Assembly: GCA_020543525.1 (NCBI GenBank)
Contig: JAHYIO010000007.1
Coordinates: 868,001-932,000, forward strand
Source of the DNA: Coriolopsis trogii
Taxonomy: Eukaryota; Basidiomycota; Agaricomycetes; Polyporales; Polyporaceae
DNA length: 64,000 nucleotides
Direction of reading: 5' to 3'
Positions 48,096-59,205 of this stretch are shown piece after piece. A program made the position numbers and the translations under genes. The notes beneath the pieces are model-generated. The model searched no databases. It was not told where the DNA came from and saw nothing but the letters and a program-made list of their open reading frames with translations. Every line of letters starts with the position of its first letter. Within the stretch, counting starts at the first letter, position 1.

Positions 48096-48799
48096 CCCCT
48101 GTGACGAGGGGGTCAGGCCTCTCGTTGGCCATGATCTCACAGAGGGGCCCGTTTGTCCGGCCGCCGGCGGACGCGTTCAGGGTGGCAGAGGCGTCTTTAC
48201 CAGGTTCCCTTTCTGTACTTGTACTGGCCCCTTCCTTGCAAGGCTGCGTCGAAGCTAAGGGTCCATTTCGCGAACCAAGGCATGCGCGACGGTTACAGGA
48301 ACTTGGCGGCAGGCGGTGGCGTCGCAGCTGCAGTGCAGCGGCTGAGAAGCCCAAGAGAAGTCGGCGGGGAGAGATATGGTAGGCGTATGGACGAGAGCGG
48401 AGTTGTAGGGCATCCAGGACGCTAGCCATGAGTCGAGTGATCGCATATCTATGGGCGGTTCTTGGACGGACCCCGCACAGGCTGTGGCAACGCTCGAACC
48501 ACAATCGGCAGTACTTATATATGTGCGAAGACGGTGTGATGTCATGAACACGCTCATGTCCTCCGACTCGCAACGCACTCCTCGCTGACTGGACGGGGCG
48601 AGACGACAAGGCGAGACGACATCCAGATTCTCTCGACCGTTCTTGACGCGCGCGCGCGAGGACCGTCCGTGGGAAAATACGGACCAGTCGGGAGAAGTCG
48701 AAAAGCGTCAGGCGCACGCTGCTGAACGCAACCACAACACTCCTCCGAATCCAGCACCACCCTGTCTGCTTTCTCTGTTTCCTCTGCCTGTCGCCCAGG
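48096..48799. other. Intergenic, no supported gene
   Basis: About 0.7 kb between the tandem duplication and the B12D gene. A 312-codon antisense frame spans much of it and continues into that gene; it lacks any recognisable domain. Confidence 0.5.
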
Positions 48800-49325
48800 A
48801 TGTCGTCGTTCCGCAGGAATGCATTCATGAAGAACTGGTTTGCCGTCGAGGTTCGTGCCGACGCCCTGCTTGTATGTTGTTTGCGATGCTGAGCCGGCAT
48901 TCCTCTCTCGGTGCGAAGGCTATTCCGATGTGAGTAAACATGCGTGTGCCGCTGCGAACGTATCTGGTGGGCAAACGCAGGACTCACGCTTGCCTCGGAC
49001 AGCTACGCTGTCGTCGGCATCGTCGTGGCGGGTGGTAGCTGGTACCTTACCCGCCTCGCGCGCGGCCCCAGTGGTGCGTCTCCCTCTCCTTTGTCATCGC
49101 CAAGAGCTGTGTTCTAAGTACACGCTGGTCTGGCAGTCGTCTGGACGAAGGAGAACCCTACTCCATGGAACGACATCAAGCCCGACGAGGGCACCAAGCT
49201 CCTCACCGTCAACCAGCACTTCGAGAAGAGGTACGTCCATGCTCAGTTCTCATGTAGGACTTGTGATAACTCCGATCTGTCTTGGTGAAATGCGCCGTTG
49301 CAGCTGGGAGCGGAAGAAGCTTTGA
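48800..49325 (+). CDS. NADH-ubiquinone reductase MLRQ/B12D-type small subunit
   Basis: Small inner-membrane protein associated with respiratory complexes (NDUFA4/B12D family). Five exons: 48800-48850, 48919-48929, 49003-49073, 49137-49230 and 49304-49325; 82 residues, the family's typical length. It reads FRRNAFMKNWFAVEAIPI, then one membrane helix (YAVVGIVVAGGSWYLTRLA), then VVWTKENPTPWNDIKP and ends SWERKKL, matching fungal homologues block by block. The second exon is only 11 nt long; skipping it breaks the frame and removes the conserved AIP. I took the acceptor at 49002 because the upstream AG at 48980 gives the wrong phase. Confidence 0.88.
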
Positions 49326-49677
49326 GGCGTCTGTAGATTGGATATTGGGGCGTGCGTCTGGAGATGTCAATAACACAGAACTGTGCACCGACTGTTGTGT
49401 CTCCAGTCTCGAATTCCACGAGTGAAAGTCTCGTTTGTTATCGTCGTGCGCATGTCCGTTGCCAGTGCGCTCGTGAGGCAAAGCATCGTCGCAAACGCCG
49501 CTCCGCGTGACCGGGTTGAGAATGTCGAGCCGTCCGTTTCGCCGCTCGCACCGTTCACGGACCGGGGACCCACAGATGCAAGTGTATAAAAGCCAAAGCG
49601 AACGGTGTCCCAGCTCTGTTCCCGCCGCTCTCCCTCTGCGTTTGAAGAGATTCCTCAAGAATTTAGAGACATAGACG

Positions 49678-51188
49678 ATGACTGTTCCGCTCGGATCTGT
49701 TCAGCCAGTGTTCGCGCTGCCGTTGCTAGAAGACATCCCAGACACAGATGAAGACGCCCCAGTCGAGGGTCTATCTTTGGTGCATCTCGCTCCTGATCTC
49801 ATCTTCATGTTGCTAACGTCTCCACAGACCGAGATTGGCCCGCTCGCGCTGCCCGAGATCGTCTTCGGCGCTGCGACGTTCTCGGGCCAGTACAACTCAG
49901 AGGCCACGATTGCAAGCGATGTCCCGGTTCGCACCGTCCGCTTGGCCCTTCGGTACGCCGCACGTCCACACCCTGGCATCACATCCTAGCTCACACACAA
50001 ACACAACGCTCGCTCGCTCGCTGCATCCCTTTGCAGGTATGGCATACGCGCCTTCGACACCTCGGCATACTACGGTCCATCCGAGATCGTGCTCGGCACG
50101 GCGCTCAAGGTCCTCGAGCCCCTCTTTCCCCGCTCTTCCTACAAACTCGTATGTCACCTTGCGTCTCCCCATACGTGCATTCTTCCACATCTGATACATC
50201 TCGTCGGCCTGCGGCGTGCGGTCTCTCTCGCTCCCGCAGATGACCAAGTGCGGGCGGTACGGCCTCACCGCGTCCGAGTTCGACTACCGCCCGGAGACGA
50301 TCCGGAAGAGCGTCGAGCGCAGCCTCGAGCGGCTCCACACGACGTACCTGGACACCGTGTTCCTGCACGACGTCGAGTTTGTGTGTACGCCTGTGGGTCC
50401 GCTCCGCCAGCCGGGCTACCCCGAGGCGGCGCTTACGGACACGAGCGTGCGCGCGGAGTACGGGCTCGCTCACGGCCAGGAGGCGAAGGTGTGGGGCGAG
50501 GGCGACCGGAGGATACTGGATGCCGTCGCGGAGCTGAGGAAGCTGCAGGAAGAGGGCAAGGTCAAGCATATTGGCATCACCGGTGAGTGGAGTGCGACCT
50601 GAGATCTGAGAGCTGTCGTGCGGCGCGGGCAAGATCACTACTGACGAGGGCGCCGACTGTGCAGGATACCCGCTGCCGGCCCTGTTGCGCCTCGCGATCC
50701 TGGTGCTGCACACGCCGCCGTACAAGCCGCTCGACGTCCTGCTCTCGTACTCGCACACGTGCCTGCAGAACAGCGCGTTCGCGACGTACGCGCCCGCGTT
50801 CAGGGAGCGCGCGAAGGTGGGCCAGCTCGTGACGGCCTCGCCGCTCAACATGGGCCTCCTCACGCCCTCGCCGCCCGTGTGGCACCCCGCCTCGCCCGAA
50901 GTGAAAGAGGCGGCGAAGAGGGCGCAGGCGATGTGCGAGGAAGAGGGGTGGCAGGGCGGGCTGCCGGACCTCGCGGTCGGGTATGGGTTCAGGAAGGGAG
51001 GGGAGGTGGGCATGCCCGTCGTCGTTGGGCTCAGCAAGCCGCGGGAGGTGCATGAGAACGTGAGGGCGTGGCGGGCGATCAGGGAGCGAAAGGATGAGGA
51101 GCGGCGGACGGCGCTGGAGGCGAGAGTCGTCAGCGCGTTCGGGGATCTGGTGGGCTGGTCGTGGGCTTCTCCGCCGCCTGAACTTTGA
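49678..51188 (+). CDS. Aldo-keto reductase (L-galactose/D-arabinose dehydrogenase type)
   Basis: NAD(P)-dependent oxidoreductase of the AKR superfamily. Modelled exons: 49678-49779, 49828-49952, 50037-50148, 50240-50582 and 50665-51188; 401 residues. PEIVFGAATFSGQYN opens the barrel. GIRAFDTSAYYGPSE carries the catalytic Asp and Tyr, KLMTKCGRYG the Lys, and LHTTYLDTVFLHDVEF the HDxE-type segment of the Ara2/galactose dehydrogenase subgroup. KVKHIGITGYPLP and MPVVVGLSKPREVHENV complete the cofactor region. The first intron (49780-49827, 48 nt) is inferred: it is in phase, so a read-through form with 16 extra residues is also open. The substrate is unproven; erythroascorbate or arabinose metabolism is likely. 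Confidence 0.88.
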
Positions 51189-51705
51189 GTGTAGATGCGG
51201 TAAAGATTAGTTGAACTCTAGCGGTGGCTCGTTTGTGGATTATTTTCGTTGCATTGTTCACCGTCTGTGTCACGACTTTGTTTCGCAGCGATGTAGGCAC
51301 GATATTTGCTGATGCCCTATGTCTCATACGTCGCAGGTCCACCTTAGGTCCACCCCGACCGGACATAGAACTGTCGCTCCTGACCTGTTTTATTGAACTG
51401 AGCTGGACGAAAATTCTGAGGCGGGAGACCACATGCATGTACTGCTCCCGTCTCTGCCTCTACTCACGTCCGTCCTCCGTGGGCGGCCACTTCCTCAGGT
51501 ACTGGGAAACATGGAACGTGTACAATCATCGGAGGATCCAAGTATATACGGGCATATCGTCTCGATCCGGGCCTCTCGGAGGTAAGTGAAGCGGAAGGAC
51601 CGGCCATTTCTCATTTGTTGCGCCCCTCTATATGTATCCAAGCCCTCAGGATTGGGAGCGTTGGTACCTGTGGCTCAGAAGCTTGCACCCCTCTGCTCGC
51701 CCGAC
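51189..51705. other. Intergenic, no supported gene
   Basis: About 0.5 kb between the reductase and the secreted deaminase. I see no gene; it should hold the terminator of one and the promoter of the next. Confidence 0.5.
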
Positions 51706-52543
51706 ATGCAGCTCCCAGCCATGCTCTCCACCGGTTTCCTACTCATCGCGGCACACGCAGTCCTCGCGCACAAACCGCTACAAGACGTCATCACAGGCCC
51801 GACGATAGCCATCAACGACGTCCCCTTCGGCACCCGTGCTTTCTGGATGCGACGGGCAAACGCCGCTCTGGCGGAGCTCGTCTCCCCTTGCCCGGTCGGC
51901 GCGTTCGCGAGCGTCATCGTGAATCATACGGCACCCGGGCTGGGCGAGCTGGTATGCGTTGGGGTCAATTCTCGGGGGACGACGGGCAATCCGACGCTGC
52001 ACGGTGAGTGCCCATCGCTCCCGACATGTGGACCGCCACTCACAGCTCCTCGACTCGGATGTGCAGGGGAGATAGCGGCGATCCAGAACTGCACAGCTAT
52101 CATGACCGACCCGTCAGGGCCGTTCAGGTTCACCCCAAGCGAGGTAGAGGCCGCGTTCGCGCAGCTCAGCCTCTATACGAATGCGGAGAGCTGTCCTATG
52201 GCGAGTATCCGACGTGCTCGTGGGTGAACGCGATGGATGTGCATCTCACGCTGACGGTGGACCAACCACGCAGTGCGCGTCGGCGATCCGCTGGGCGGGC
52301 TTCCGCGAGTACATCTTCGGGACCACGATGGAGTCGCTCGTCCAGCAGGGGTGGACCCAGATCCGCGTGCCCTCGACCGAGATATTCCAACGGTCGTTCG
52401 ACCTCCCGAACCAGGCGCGGCTGATGGGAAACGTGCTGACGAACGAGACGGATCCGCTCTTCTTCTGGCAGTTCAACCCCGACTATCCATGCCCGGAGGG
52501 ATGCGCGAGGGTGAATGGGACGTGTCAGCCTACGGCTCAGTAA
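51706..52543 (+). CDS. Secreted cytidine/guanine deaminase-fold protein
   Basis: Zinc deaminase of the CDA superfamily carrying a signal peptide. Three exons: 51706-52003, 52067-52200 and 52274-52543; 233 residues. Signal peptide LSTGFLLIAAHAVLA, then ITGPTIAINDV. The HxE zinc motif is TLHGEIAAIQNC (junction of exons 1 and 2); the second zinc motif is ESCPMCASAIRWAGF (junction of exons 2 and 3), like the TadA/guanine deaminase PCPMC but with Ser for the first Pro. Cys residues in the tail (YPCPEGCARVNGTCQP) suggest disulfides, and there are several N-glycosylation sites (NHT, NCT, NET, NGT). The second intron uses a GC donor (ATG|GCGAGT), the only phase-correct option. The substrate outside the cell is unknown. 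Confidence 0.85.
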
Positions 52544-52662
52544 AATCAGGCTTTGGTGCGGATAGGATAGCTTCTCGAGTAGTATCGTCATTGCAAAACT
52601 ACGAAGCTGCTGAGCCGTTGAGCACCCTTTTATGAGAAGTAAGGCATAGATGAATCAAACAC

Positions 52663-55600
52663 TCAATGCTTCTTCCTTTTTTTCGGGCCCTTGTCCTCTT
52701 TCGGTGCCGCACGAATCGCTCCCAACACGTCCGTCAAGTCCTTGTCCACGCCTCCGCCTCCGCCCTCGTCCCGATCCTTCCTCTTCTTGTTCTTCCTCTC
52801 GGCCTTCTCGTCTCTCGCTCTCAACTTGGGCGACGGCTTCTCTTCCTCGGGACCGGGGGCAGTTTGCGCGAGCTCGGCCTTCTTCACCTTCTTCCCTAAC
52901 GTGGCATCAAACAGCGCATCGATCTCGTCCTGCGCCTGGCTCTTCCGCTTGCCTTTGTCCGCTAATCTCGTGCTCGCCTGCCCGTTCTGGGAACTCAGAG
53001 CTGGGACAGAAGTAGATGACTTCGCCACGTCGGACTGAGTCTGTGGCGCTCGCGACGTGCTGGATCCAGAAGCGGAAGCCGCTGGAGTCTTGGCAACAAG
53101 CATGCTCTTCCACCTCTCGGGGTCGCGTTGAAGGACATGCAAATTAAGGTTGCGCGCGAAGAACTTGCCGTAGAAGGACCCGGCAAGGGCGTGTTCGTGC
53201 GGGATTAGCGACCGTGCGATCTTCTCCTGTAACAGATACAATTGGAACCAGCATGAGTCGGGATGCTGTTGAAGAGTCTGAGACGCCAGACGAGGGAGAC
53301 GAACTTTGAGGTACGGGTCGGCAGATGCCCAGCATCTATCTCCCACTCTGCTGCCTATGCGGTCGTCGACGAGGACGTGGTAGTGACCAATGAACGTCAT
53401 CACAAACTTCCGCTTTGCCTTGTACGGGACGGTAGAGGACTCGAGGACTGCGTCGAGCACGCGTGAACTTGTAGGATGGTGAGCCATTTCGGTGAGGTCG
53501 TCGAGACTCATGGCTTGTATGCTTTTGAGAGCAAGCGTATGCTTGAGCATGCTATGTGCCAGACAAACATCGAGCTTACCTCTCCAGTACGACGTCGTTG
53601 TGAGGGGACGGCAGTCGTAGCATACATTGGAGGAGAACGGCCCCCTGAGTCTTCGGCTCCAGTGGGTCTTCGACTTTTTGTCGTTTACCCGGGCGCTGGG
53701 ACTCAGCCAGGTCATCTGCAGCCTTGCGGTCCGACACTGCGCGCTTGTACTCCTGTTCAAGGCGACATGAGATGACATACAGCATGGAACGCAACTCGAC
53801 GAACCTGAGGTGTTTTGAGACGCAGTATACACGAGATGCGGAGTGACTTGTCCTCTTCTGTCTCCAACTCGAAGGCAGTGAGTACCAACTGAGGTCGATG
53901 TGAGCAAATAGCCCGATGAATCATTGACATGGTTTTACCTTGACAACATCTTCTGCGCTCGACTGCAAGGCGCTTGTGCGATCAACCAGTGACCGCAAGA
54001 CACCAGTCCGGGAGTTCTCTGCATATTTGCTTCAGTGAGTATGCATTCGTGACTCGAATATAATCTGAATTGACTCACTGACGATTTTGTGCGCCGCATC
54101 CTGCAGCTCCTTCACCGCAGCGATAAGCTGTTCTGAGCTCAGCCGTTCGAATGCCCTTGCAACTACAAAGTTTGCAACAGGATGCACTGCCAGCCTTGAC
54201 AGCTTCCCAACGAAGTATGTTCGCCACAATATATCGAACACACGCTCAGGAGACCGGCGGACAAGCGTCTCTAAGAGATGGGACGCTGTCGGGTCGCGCA
54301 GGAGGGTACCGAGATAGTCAGATTCAACCATTTCGACATCGGGATCTTCGTCTATGAAAACAGTTATGAATCAGTCTTTTGTCGCTATTATCGCATAAAG
54401 CGCGCGATGAACTCACTAATGGCGGTGATGAGCCCCACTAATACACAGTCCATGAGAGAGCGGGGCACATCAGCCTCACCGAAGGCTGCTTCGAGCTCTA
54501 GTAACATCTACGAACGGCGCCCGATTACCACAATCAGATTTTGACCCTCTGTTAATAGAACACACCTGTAACACTGGACTGGCTACTTGATTCGCAGCAA
54601 GCGCTCTAACTTCGTTCTCGCCCAATTGCTCGCGCAACGCCCCCACGAACTTCCTGGCGGCGCTCTCGAATTCTTTCGGAGGCTGTCTTGTGGGCTTCGC
54701 TTGGCTGGCGTCCCCCTCATTGAAGACGGACTTCATCGAACCTTGTCGGGCTTTATATGCTGCACTTTTCTTCGAGCGGACTGCGAATGCCGACTTCCCA
54801 ACGCTATCATCTGTGGGGAAGACATTTGGTGCAAGTAGTTGGAGCAGAGCACGGATAACATGGGAGGCAAACGGGTCCATCACGAGTGCCGACAGAGAGG
54901 GTAGGATTTCCTGTATGGGCTGTCTGAGTATCACCAGTTGCCTGTTGCAATACATGTACATACCTCGCAGACGTCGAGAGTCAGTTGCGTCAACGCGCGA
55001 AGTTCTCCTGCGTCTTCCGGCAAGTCTGTCGTAGGAGGGAAGATACCTCGAGACTGCATGCAGTCTGCATGAGTAACGAGAGAGGGAGATGCTCGTGTAA
55101 CTCACTTCGCGATACACTGTGTCCGCCGCGACAGTAAGCAGGGTTTGGCACACATGGGAGGCAAATCGATGCCTGATCAATTGCTCAAAGCTGCGGTGCT
55201 AAAATGAGTTGAGAGGCGCGATGAGGAGAGAAGCGGGTGACGACTTACGAGCCAGTCAAACTATCCATAAACACACGTCTCACGAAGTCGTCCATGGAGT
55301 ACATCATGCGCTCCAGGATAGTAGAGCAGTCAGGGTCCGTCGCAAGCTGCTTCTCTTTGCCTGACATCTCCTGCAGCGCAGCAACAAAGAAGAGACGTCG
55401 ATCTAAGGTGGGTTCAGGTCGGTACAGGAGAGTACACACGCACGGCGAGGCGCACCTTCGTTAGGGTCGATATCCTCGTCTCCTTCCACCTCTGGTCGCG
55501 TCTCCTGCCATTCTCGAATCTGCACGTCAACAGTGCGGAAGTATGCTTTGACTTCCGCGTCGACATAGCCAAACGGCGCGTTCTGGTCGACGCCAGACTG

Positions 55601-55744
55601 GTCTCGCGCAGGGACTATCCAGGACGGGCCGGCTGCGTCTGGCTGTTCCTCTTCGTACGGAGCCTGTTCTTCTGGCTGTTGAGCAAAACTCTCCTCAGGC
55701 TTCTTCTTCTGTTTCTTCCCTCTCTTCCTGTTCTCTCGTGGCAT
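52663..55744 (-). CDS. NOP9: Nucleolar protein Nop9, pumilio-like RNA-binding repeats
   Basis: Binds pre-18S rRNA in early 40S assembly. Twelve exons: 55744-55456, 55402-55249, 55190-55106, 55053-54964, 54910-54566, 54507-54417, 54351-54079, 54018-53939, 53888-53805, 53752-53580, 53521-53305 and 53226-52663; 814 residues. The basic N-terminus ([13 protein letters not shown]) and C-terminus (GPKKRKKH) are nucleolar signals. PUF-like repeats are visible: [88 protein letters not shown]. All introns are GT-AG and in phase. Head to head with NCS6, only 147 bp between start codons. Confidence 0.94.
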
Positions 55745-55891
55745 AGTATCAGTGGGCAGTCAAGCGTGCAGCAAGTTCCAGAGTTAGTGTCAGAAGCAGA
55801 AAAGCTTCGCGATGGGCGTCTCCTAGCCACAATTTCCTCTCCGGCAATCTCGGAGTGGGGATCTATGTAAGCTCTAACTTGGACGTCGATC

Positions 55892-57268
55892 ATGCCTCCT
55901 CGCACTTGCGCTCTCTGCACCGACGCTCGTGCAATTCTCAAGCGACCAAAGACGGGGCAACAAATATGCAAGGATTGTTTCTTCTATGTGTTCGAGACAG
56001 AAGTACACAATACCATCTCGGAGGCCCAGCTTTTCAAGCGAGGTGATCGAGTAGCTATCGGTGCTTCTGGCGGAAAAGGTGAGCGTATATTAGGACTACT
56101 GTCATGACATATCTCTTACAATTGGTTAGACTCTACCGTTCTTGCGCATGTTATGAAGACTCTGAATGAGCGATACGATTACGGCCTGGAATTATTCCTC
56201 CTATCCATAGACGAGGGCATCACAGGCTACCGGGACGACTCGCTCGAGGTATGTCTCATAGCTTCCGCATTAAAGACACTGTGTTTATTGTTTGCTGTAG
56301 ACAGTGAAACGGAATCAACAGCAGTATGACATGCCTCTGAAGATCCTGTCGTATGACGAGCTTTACGGATGGACGATGGACGCAATAGTCGCCCAGGTTG
56401 GCAAGAAGAATAACTGCACGTTTTGCGGAGTATTCAGAAGACAAGCACTAGATCGAGGCGCAGCTATCCTCAACGTTGATCACATCGTGACGGGACACAA
56501 TGCGGATGACATAGCGGAGACAGTCCTTATGAACAGTGAGCATTCTGTAGACGTCGTTCTAGCGCTCTCTGCTGACTGACGAGTCCTAGTCATGCGAGGC
56601 GATATCGCCCGTCTGGGCAGATGTACCTCGATCTGTACGCAAGGAGAAGACACGATCAAGCGATCAAAACCATTCAAGTATGCATATGAGAAGGAGATTG
56701 TGATGTGCGTAGCCTCATTTCCTCGGCCTCATTGACTTTCTCTCACCATTGCAACATATAGGTACGCGTATTTCAAAAAGCTCGACTACTTCTCCACAGA
56801 GTGCATATACTCTCCAGACGCATATAGAGGGCATGCACGAGCCTTCTTAAAGGATCTCGAGGCAGCCCGCCCAAGCGCGATCATAGACATCATACATTCG
56901 GGCGAAGCGTTCGAAGTCAAAGAAGACGTGAAGGCCACCCAGAAACTCCAACGTGCGTTTCATATATTTTCCGTGTTACTCATAGATAGTTTATCTCGGT
57001 GCAATTTCAGAGACATGTCGACGTTGCGGCTACATGTCGAGTAACGAACTCTGCAAAGCATGCACCCTGCTCGAGGGCTTGGAAAGAGGTATGGCTAATG
57101 CTGCCGTGGTGAGTTATCGGATTCACGGCTCTTACGACCTCTGTTGACTTCGCGCTCCTCTAGACGGACCGCGCTCGTAAGAGGCTTGACGCAGAGGGAC
57201 CTGCCCCGGAGAGTTTGCGAACAATACCTTTCTTCCAGCTACCAGCGGGCCTGCAGAAGAACATCTAG
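55892..57268 (+). CDS. NCS6: Cytosolic tRNA 2-thiolation enzyme Ncs6/Ctu1
   Basis: With Ncs2 and Urm1 it thiolates wobble uridine in tRNA Lys, Glu and Gln. Seven exons: 55892-56078, 56130-56248, 56301-56535, 56590-56704, 56762-56952, 57011-57108 and 57164-57268; 349 residues. N-terminal zinc pairs CALC and CKDC; the PP-loop [12 protein letters not shown] spans the first junction; [34 protein letters not shown]-terminal zinc pairs CRRCG and CKAC. Every functional motif of the TtcA/CTU1 family is present, and the protein ends at the usual point. The 147-bp divergent spacing to NOP9 suggests one shared promoter. Confidence 0.96.
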
Positions 57269-57866
57269 ACTCCAGATGGAATCACTGACTACCAAAGTCG
57301 CAAGAGAGATAGTCTCCATTATGCCGTCGTTCTGGATTGTTGGGGTCGCCCGTGCACTACCGGAAGACACTTGAGGTAGCTGCAGAGTGAGCAATCTCCA
57401 GACTCGCTGTGACAGACTCGACGCGGGGCGTGACGCGCACCGGCTTTCTCTCTTGTGAGCGGCATGATGAGATCTAGTACGCTATGCATATTTTCGGATA
57501 CCTGATATTCGCACACCATGTAGCCATTGCTTTACTGTATCCTTAGTTCAACTCGCTTTCATGACATATCATGGTCCAGACTGTCCCCGCTGAGGTGTTT
57601 AGAGAGGCAAATGGGCACTCAGGGTGTCCGATGACCTTTTTTTTCGAATCTCCCCAGTCCTCTCACTAAACCCAGACCATTCCGACCATTTCAGTGATCC
57701 TTCAAGGCGAGCTATCGCGCTGTACCCCTCCAAGGCGAGCAAGCGTCCAATCCGCAAGGTTAGGGGTCCAAGTCGGGTAACCTTACGCGTCGCCCGCGAC
57801 GCGTCACCTTCAGCCATAATTCGCGCGCTTGTCCACCCTTGCACTTACGCTCGCTCCCCATACACC
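57269..57866. other. Intergenic, no supported gene
   Basis: About 0.6 kb between NCS6 and the proteasome gene, both on the plus strand. I see no gene and identified no PACE-type proteasome box. Confidence 0.5.
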
Positions 57867-59005
57867 ATGGTATGTCCGCTATGGATTGTTCAGAACAATA
57901 TGCTGATTGACGGAGTAGTTTAGGAACACATACGACTCAGACAACACCGTCTTCTCTCCCCAGGGTCGTCTGCACCAGGTCGAATATGCGTTGGAGGCCG
58001 TGAAGCAGGGTTCCGCCGCGGTGGGGTTGCGATCGAAGACACACGCTATTCTGTTGGCTCTCAAGGTGCGTTTATGGCGTGATCAGCATGAGCTGTGACT
58101 CTGACGCGTCTTTGTTGCTGTAACAGCGTTCGTTCGGAGAACTTGCGTCGTACCAACAGAAGATGTACCGAATAGATGACCATGTCGGGATTGCGATTGC
58201 TGGACTGACCTCGGACGCACGTGTGTTGAGGTGTGTTTTATTTTCAAAACTATCCTAGTACCCTATTAGACCAGTCTCTCTCAGTAACTTCATGAGGCAA
58301 CAAGCCATGTCTTCCCGCATGCTTTTCAACCGCCCCGCACCCGTCAACCGTCTGGTTTCTGCAATCGCCGACAGTACGTTTTTTCTGTCATTTATGTATT
58401 TGCCAGATGGTTCACACATCGGTTCGCAGAGGCGCAAGTAAACACACAAGAGTATGGTCGCCGTCCGTACGGTGTCGGCCTTCTCGTAATCGGCCAGGAC
58501 AAGCAAGGTCCCCACCTCTACGAGTTCTCTCCCTCGGGCAACTCGTACGAATACTACGCGATGTCTATCGGCGCACGATCGCAAAGTGCGAAGACGTACC
58601 TCGAGAAGCACTACGAGACCTTCATGGACTGTGCGTGTCCCTTTCGGTCCTCCCTCTCCTTGTTCCTTGTGACCGGGGCGTACCTCTCACCCCACCGTTC
58701 TCTTCTCTTCTTCCCCTGATGCAGGCACGTTGGAGGAACTCATCCGCCACGGTCTCCACGCGCTACGGGAGACGCTCCAGCAGGACAAAGAGCTCACAAT
58801 AAACAACACGTCGATTGGTATTATCGGACCCGCCAGTGAGTTCGAGCAGGACGTCAGCCCCGAGGGCAACTTCCGTATCCTCGAGGGGGAGCCCATCGAA
58901 GTCTTCCTCAAGAGCATGATTCCCAAGGATGCGCCGGAGGGTGCCGCTCCCGCAGCACCTCCAGCAGGAGGTGCTGGTGAAGAGGACGTGCAGATGGCAG
59001 AGTGA
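57867..59005 (+). CDS. PRE5: 20S proteasome subunit alpha6 (PSMA1/Pre5)
   Basis: Alpha-ring subunit of the 20S core. Six coding exons: 57867-57869 (ATG alone), 57919-58065, 58127-58230, 58285-58373, 58430-58630 and 58725-59005; 274 residues. The spliced N-terminus [19 protein letters not shown] is diagnostic of alpha6. Then [20 protein letters not shown] (the alpha-subunit signature), [35 protein letters not shown] and [20 protein letters not shown]. The C-terminal tail is Ala/Pro/Glu-rich and ends QMAE. The start codon stands alone before a 49-nt intron (donor ATG|GTATGT); no in-frame alternative preserves the N-terminus. Confidence 0.95.
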
Positions 59006-59205
59006 TTCGAGTGAATGCATTGTGAAACTAGTGTAGGAATTGTCGCAAACTCTTTCGCTTGATGAATGTGCTAGGACGTCCACGAGCACGGATGAATGCG
59101 ATGAGTTGAGGTGGCTAATGACATGTCGAAAGCAAATACAGCGTTAAACATTATGTGCTCTACGGTAAGCCCATCGATGCTCTGCATGGGTAACGGACGC
59201 TATTA

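Noticed and set aside
48049..48987. Open frame of 312 codons on the minus strand
   Set aside because: Overlaps the B12D-type gene, is Arg/Ser-rich without structure, and has no recognisable motif.
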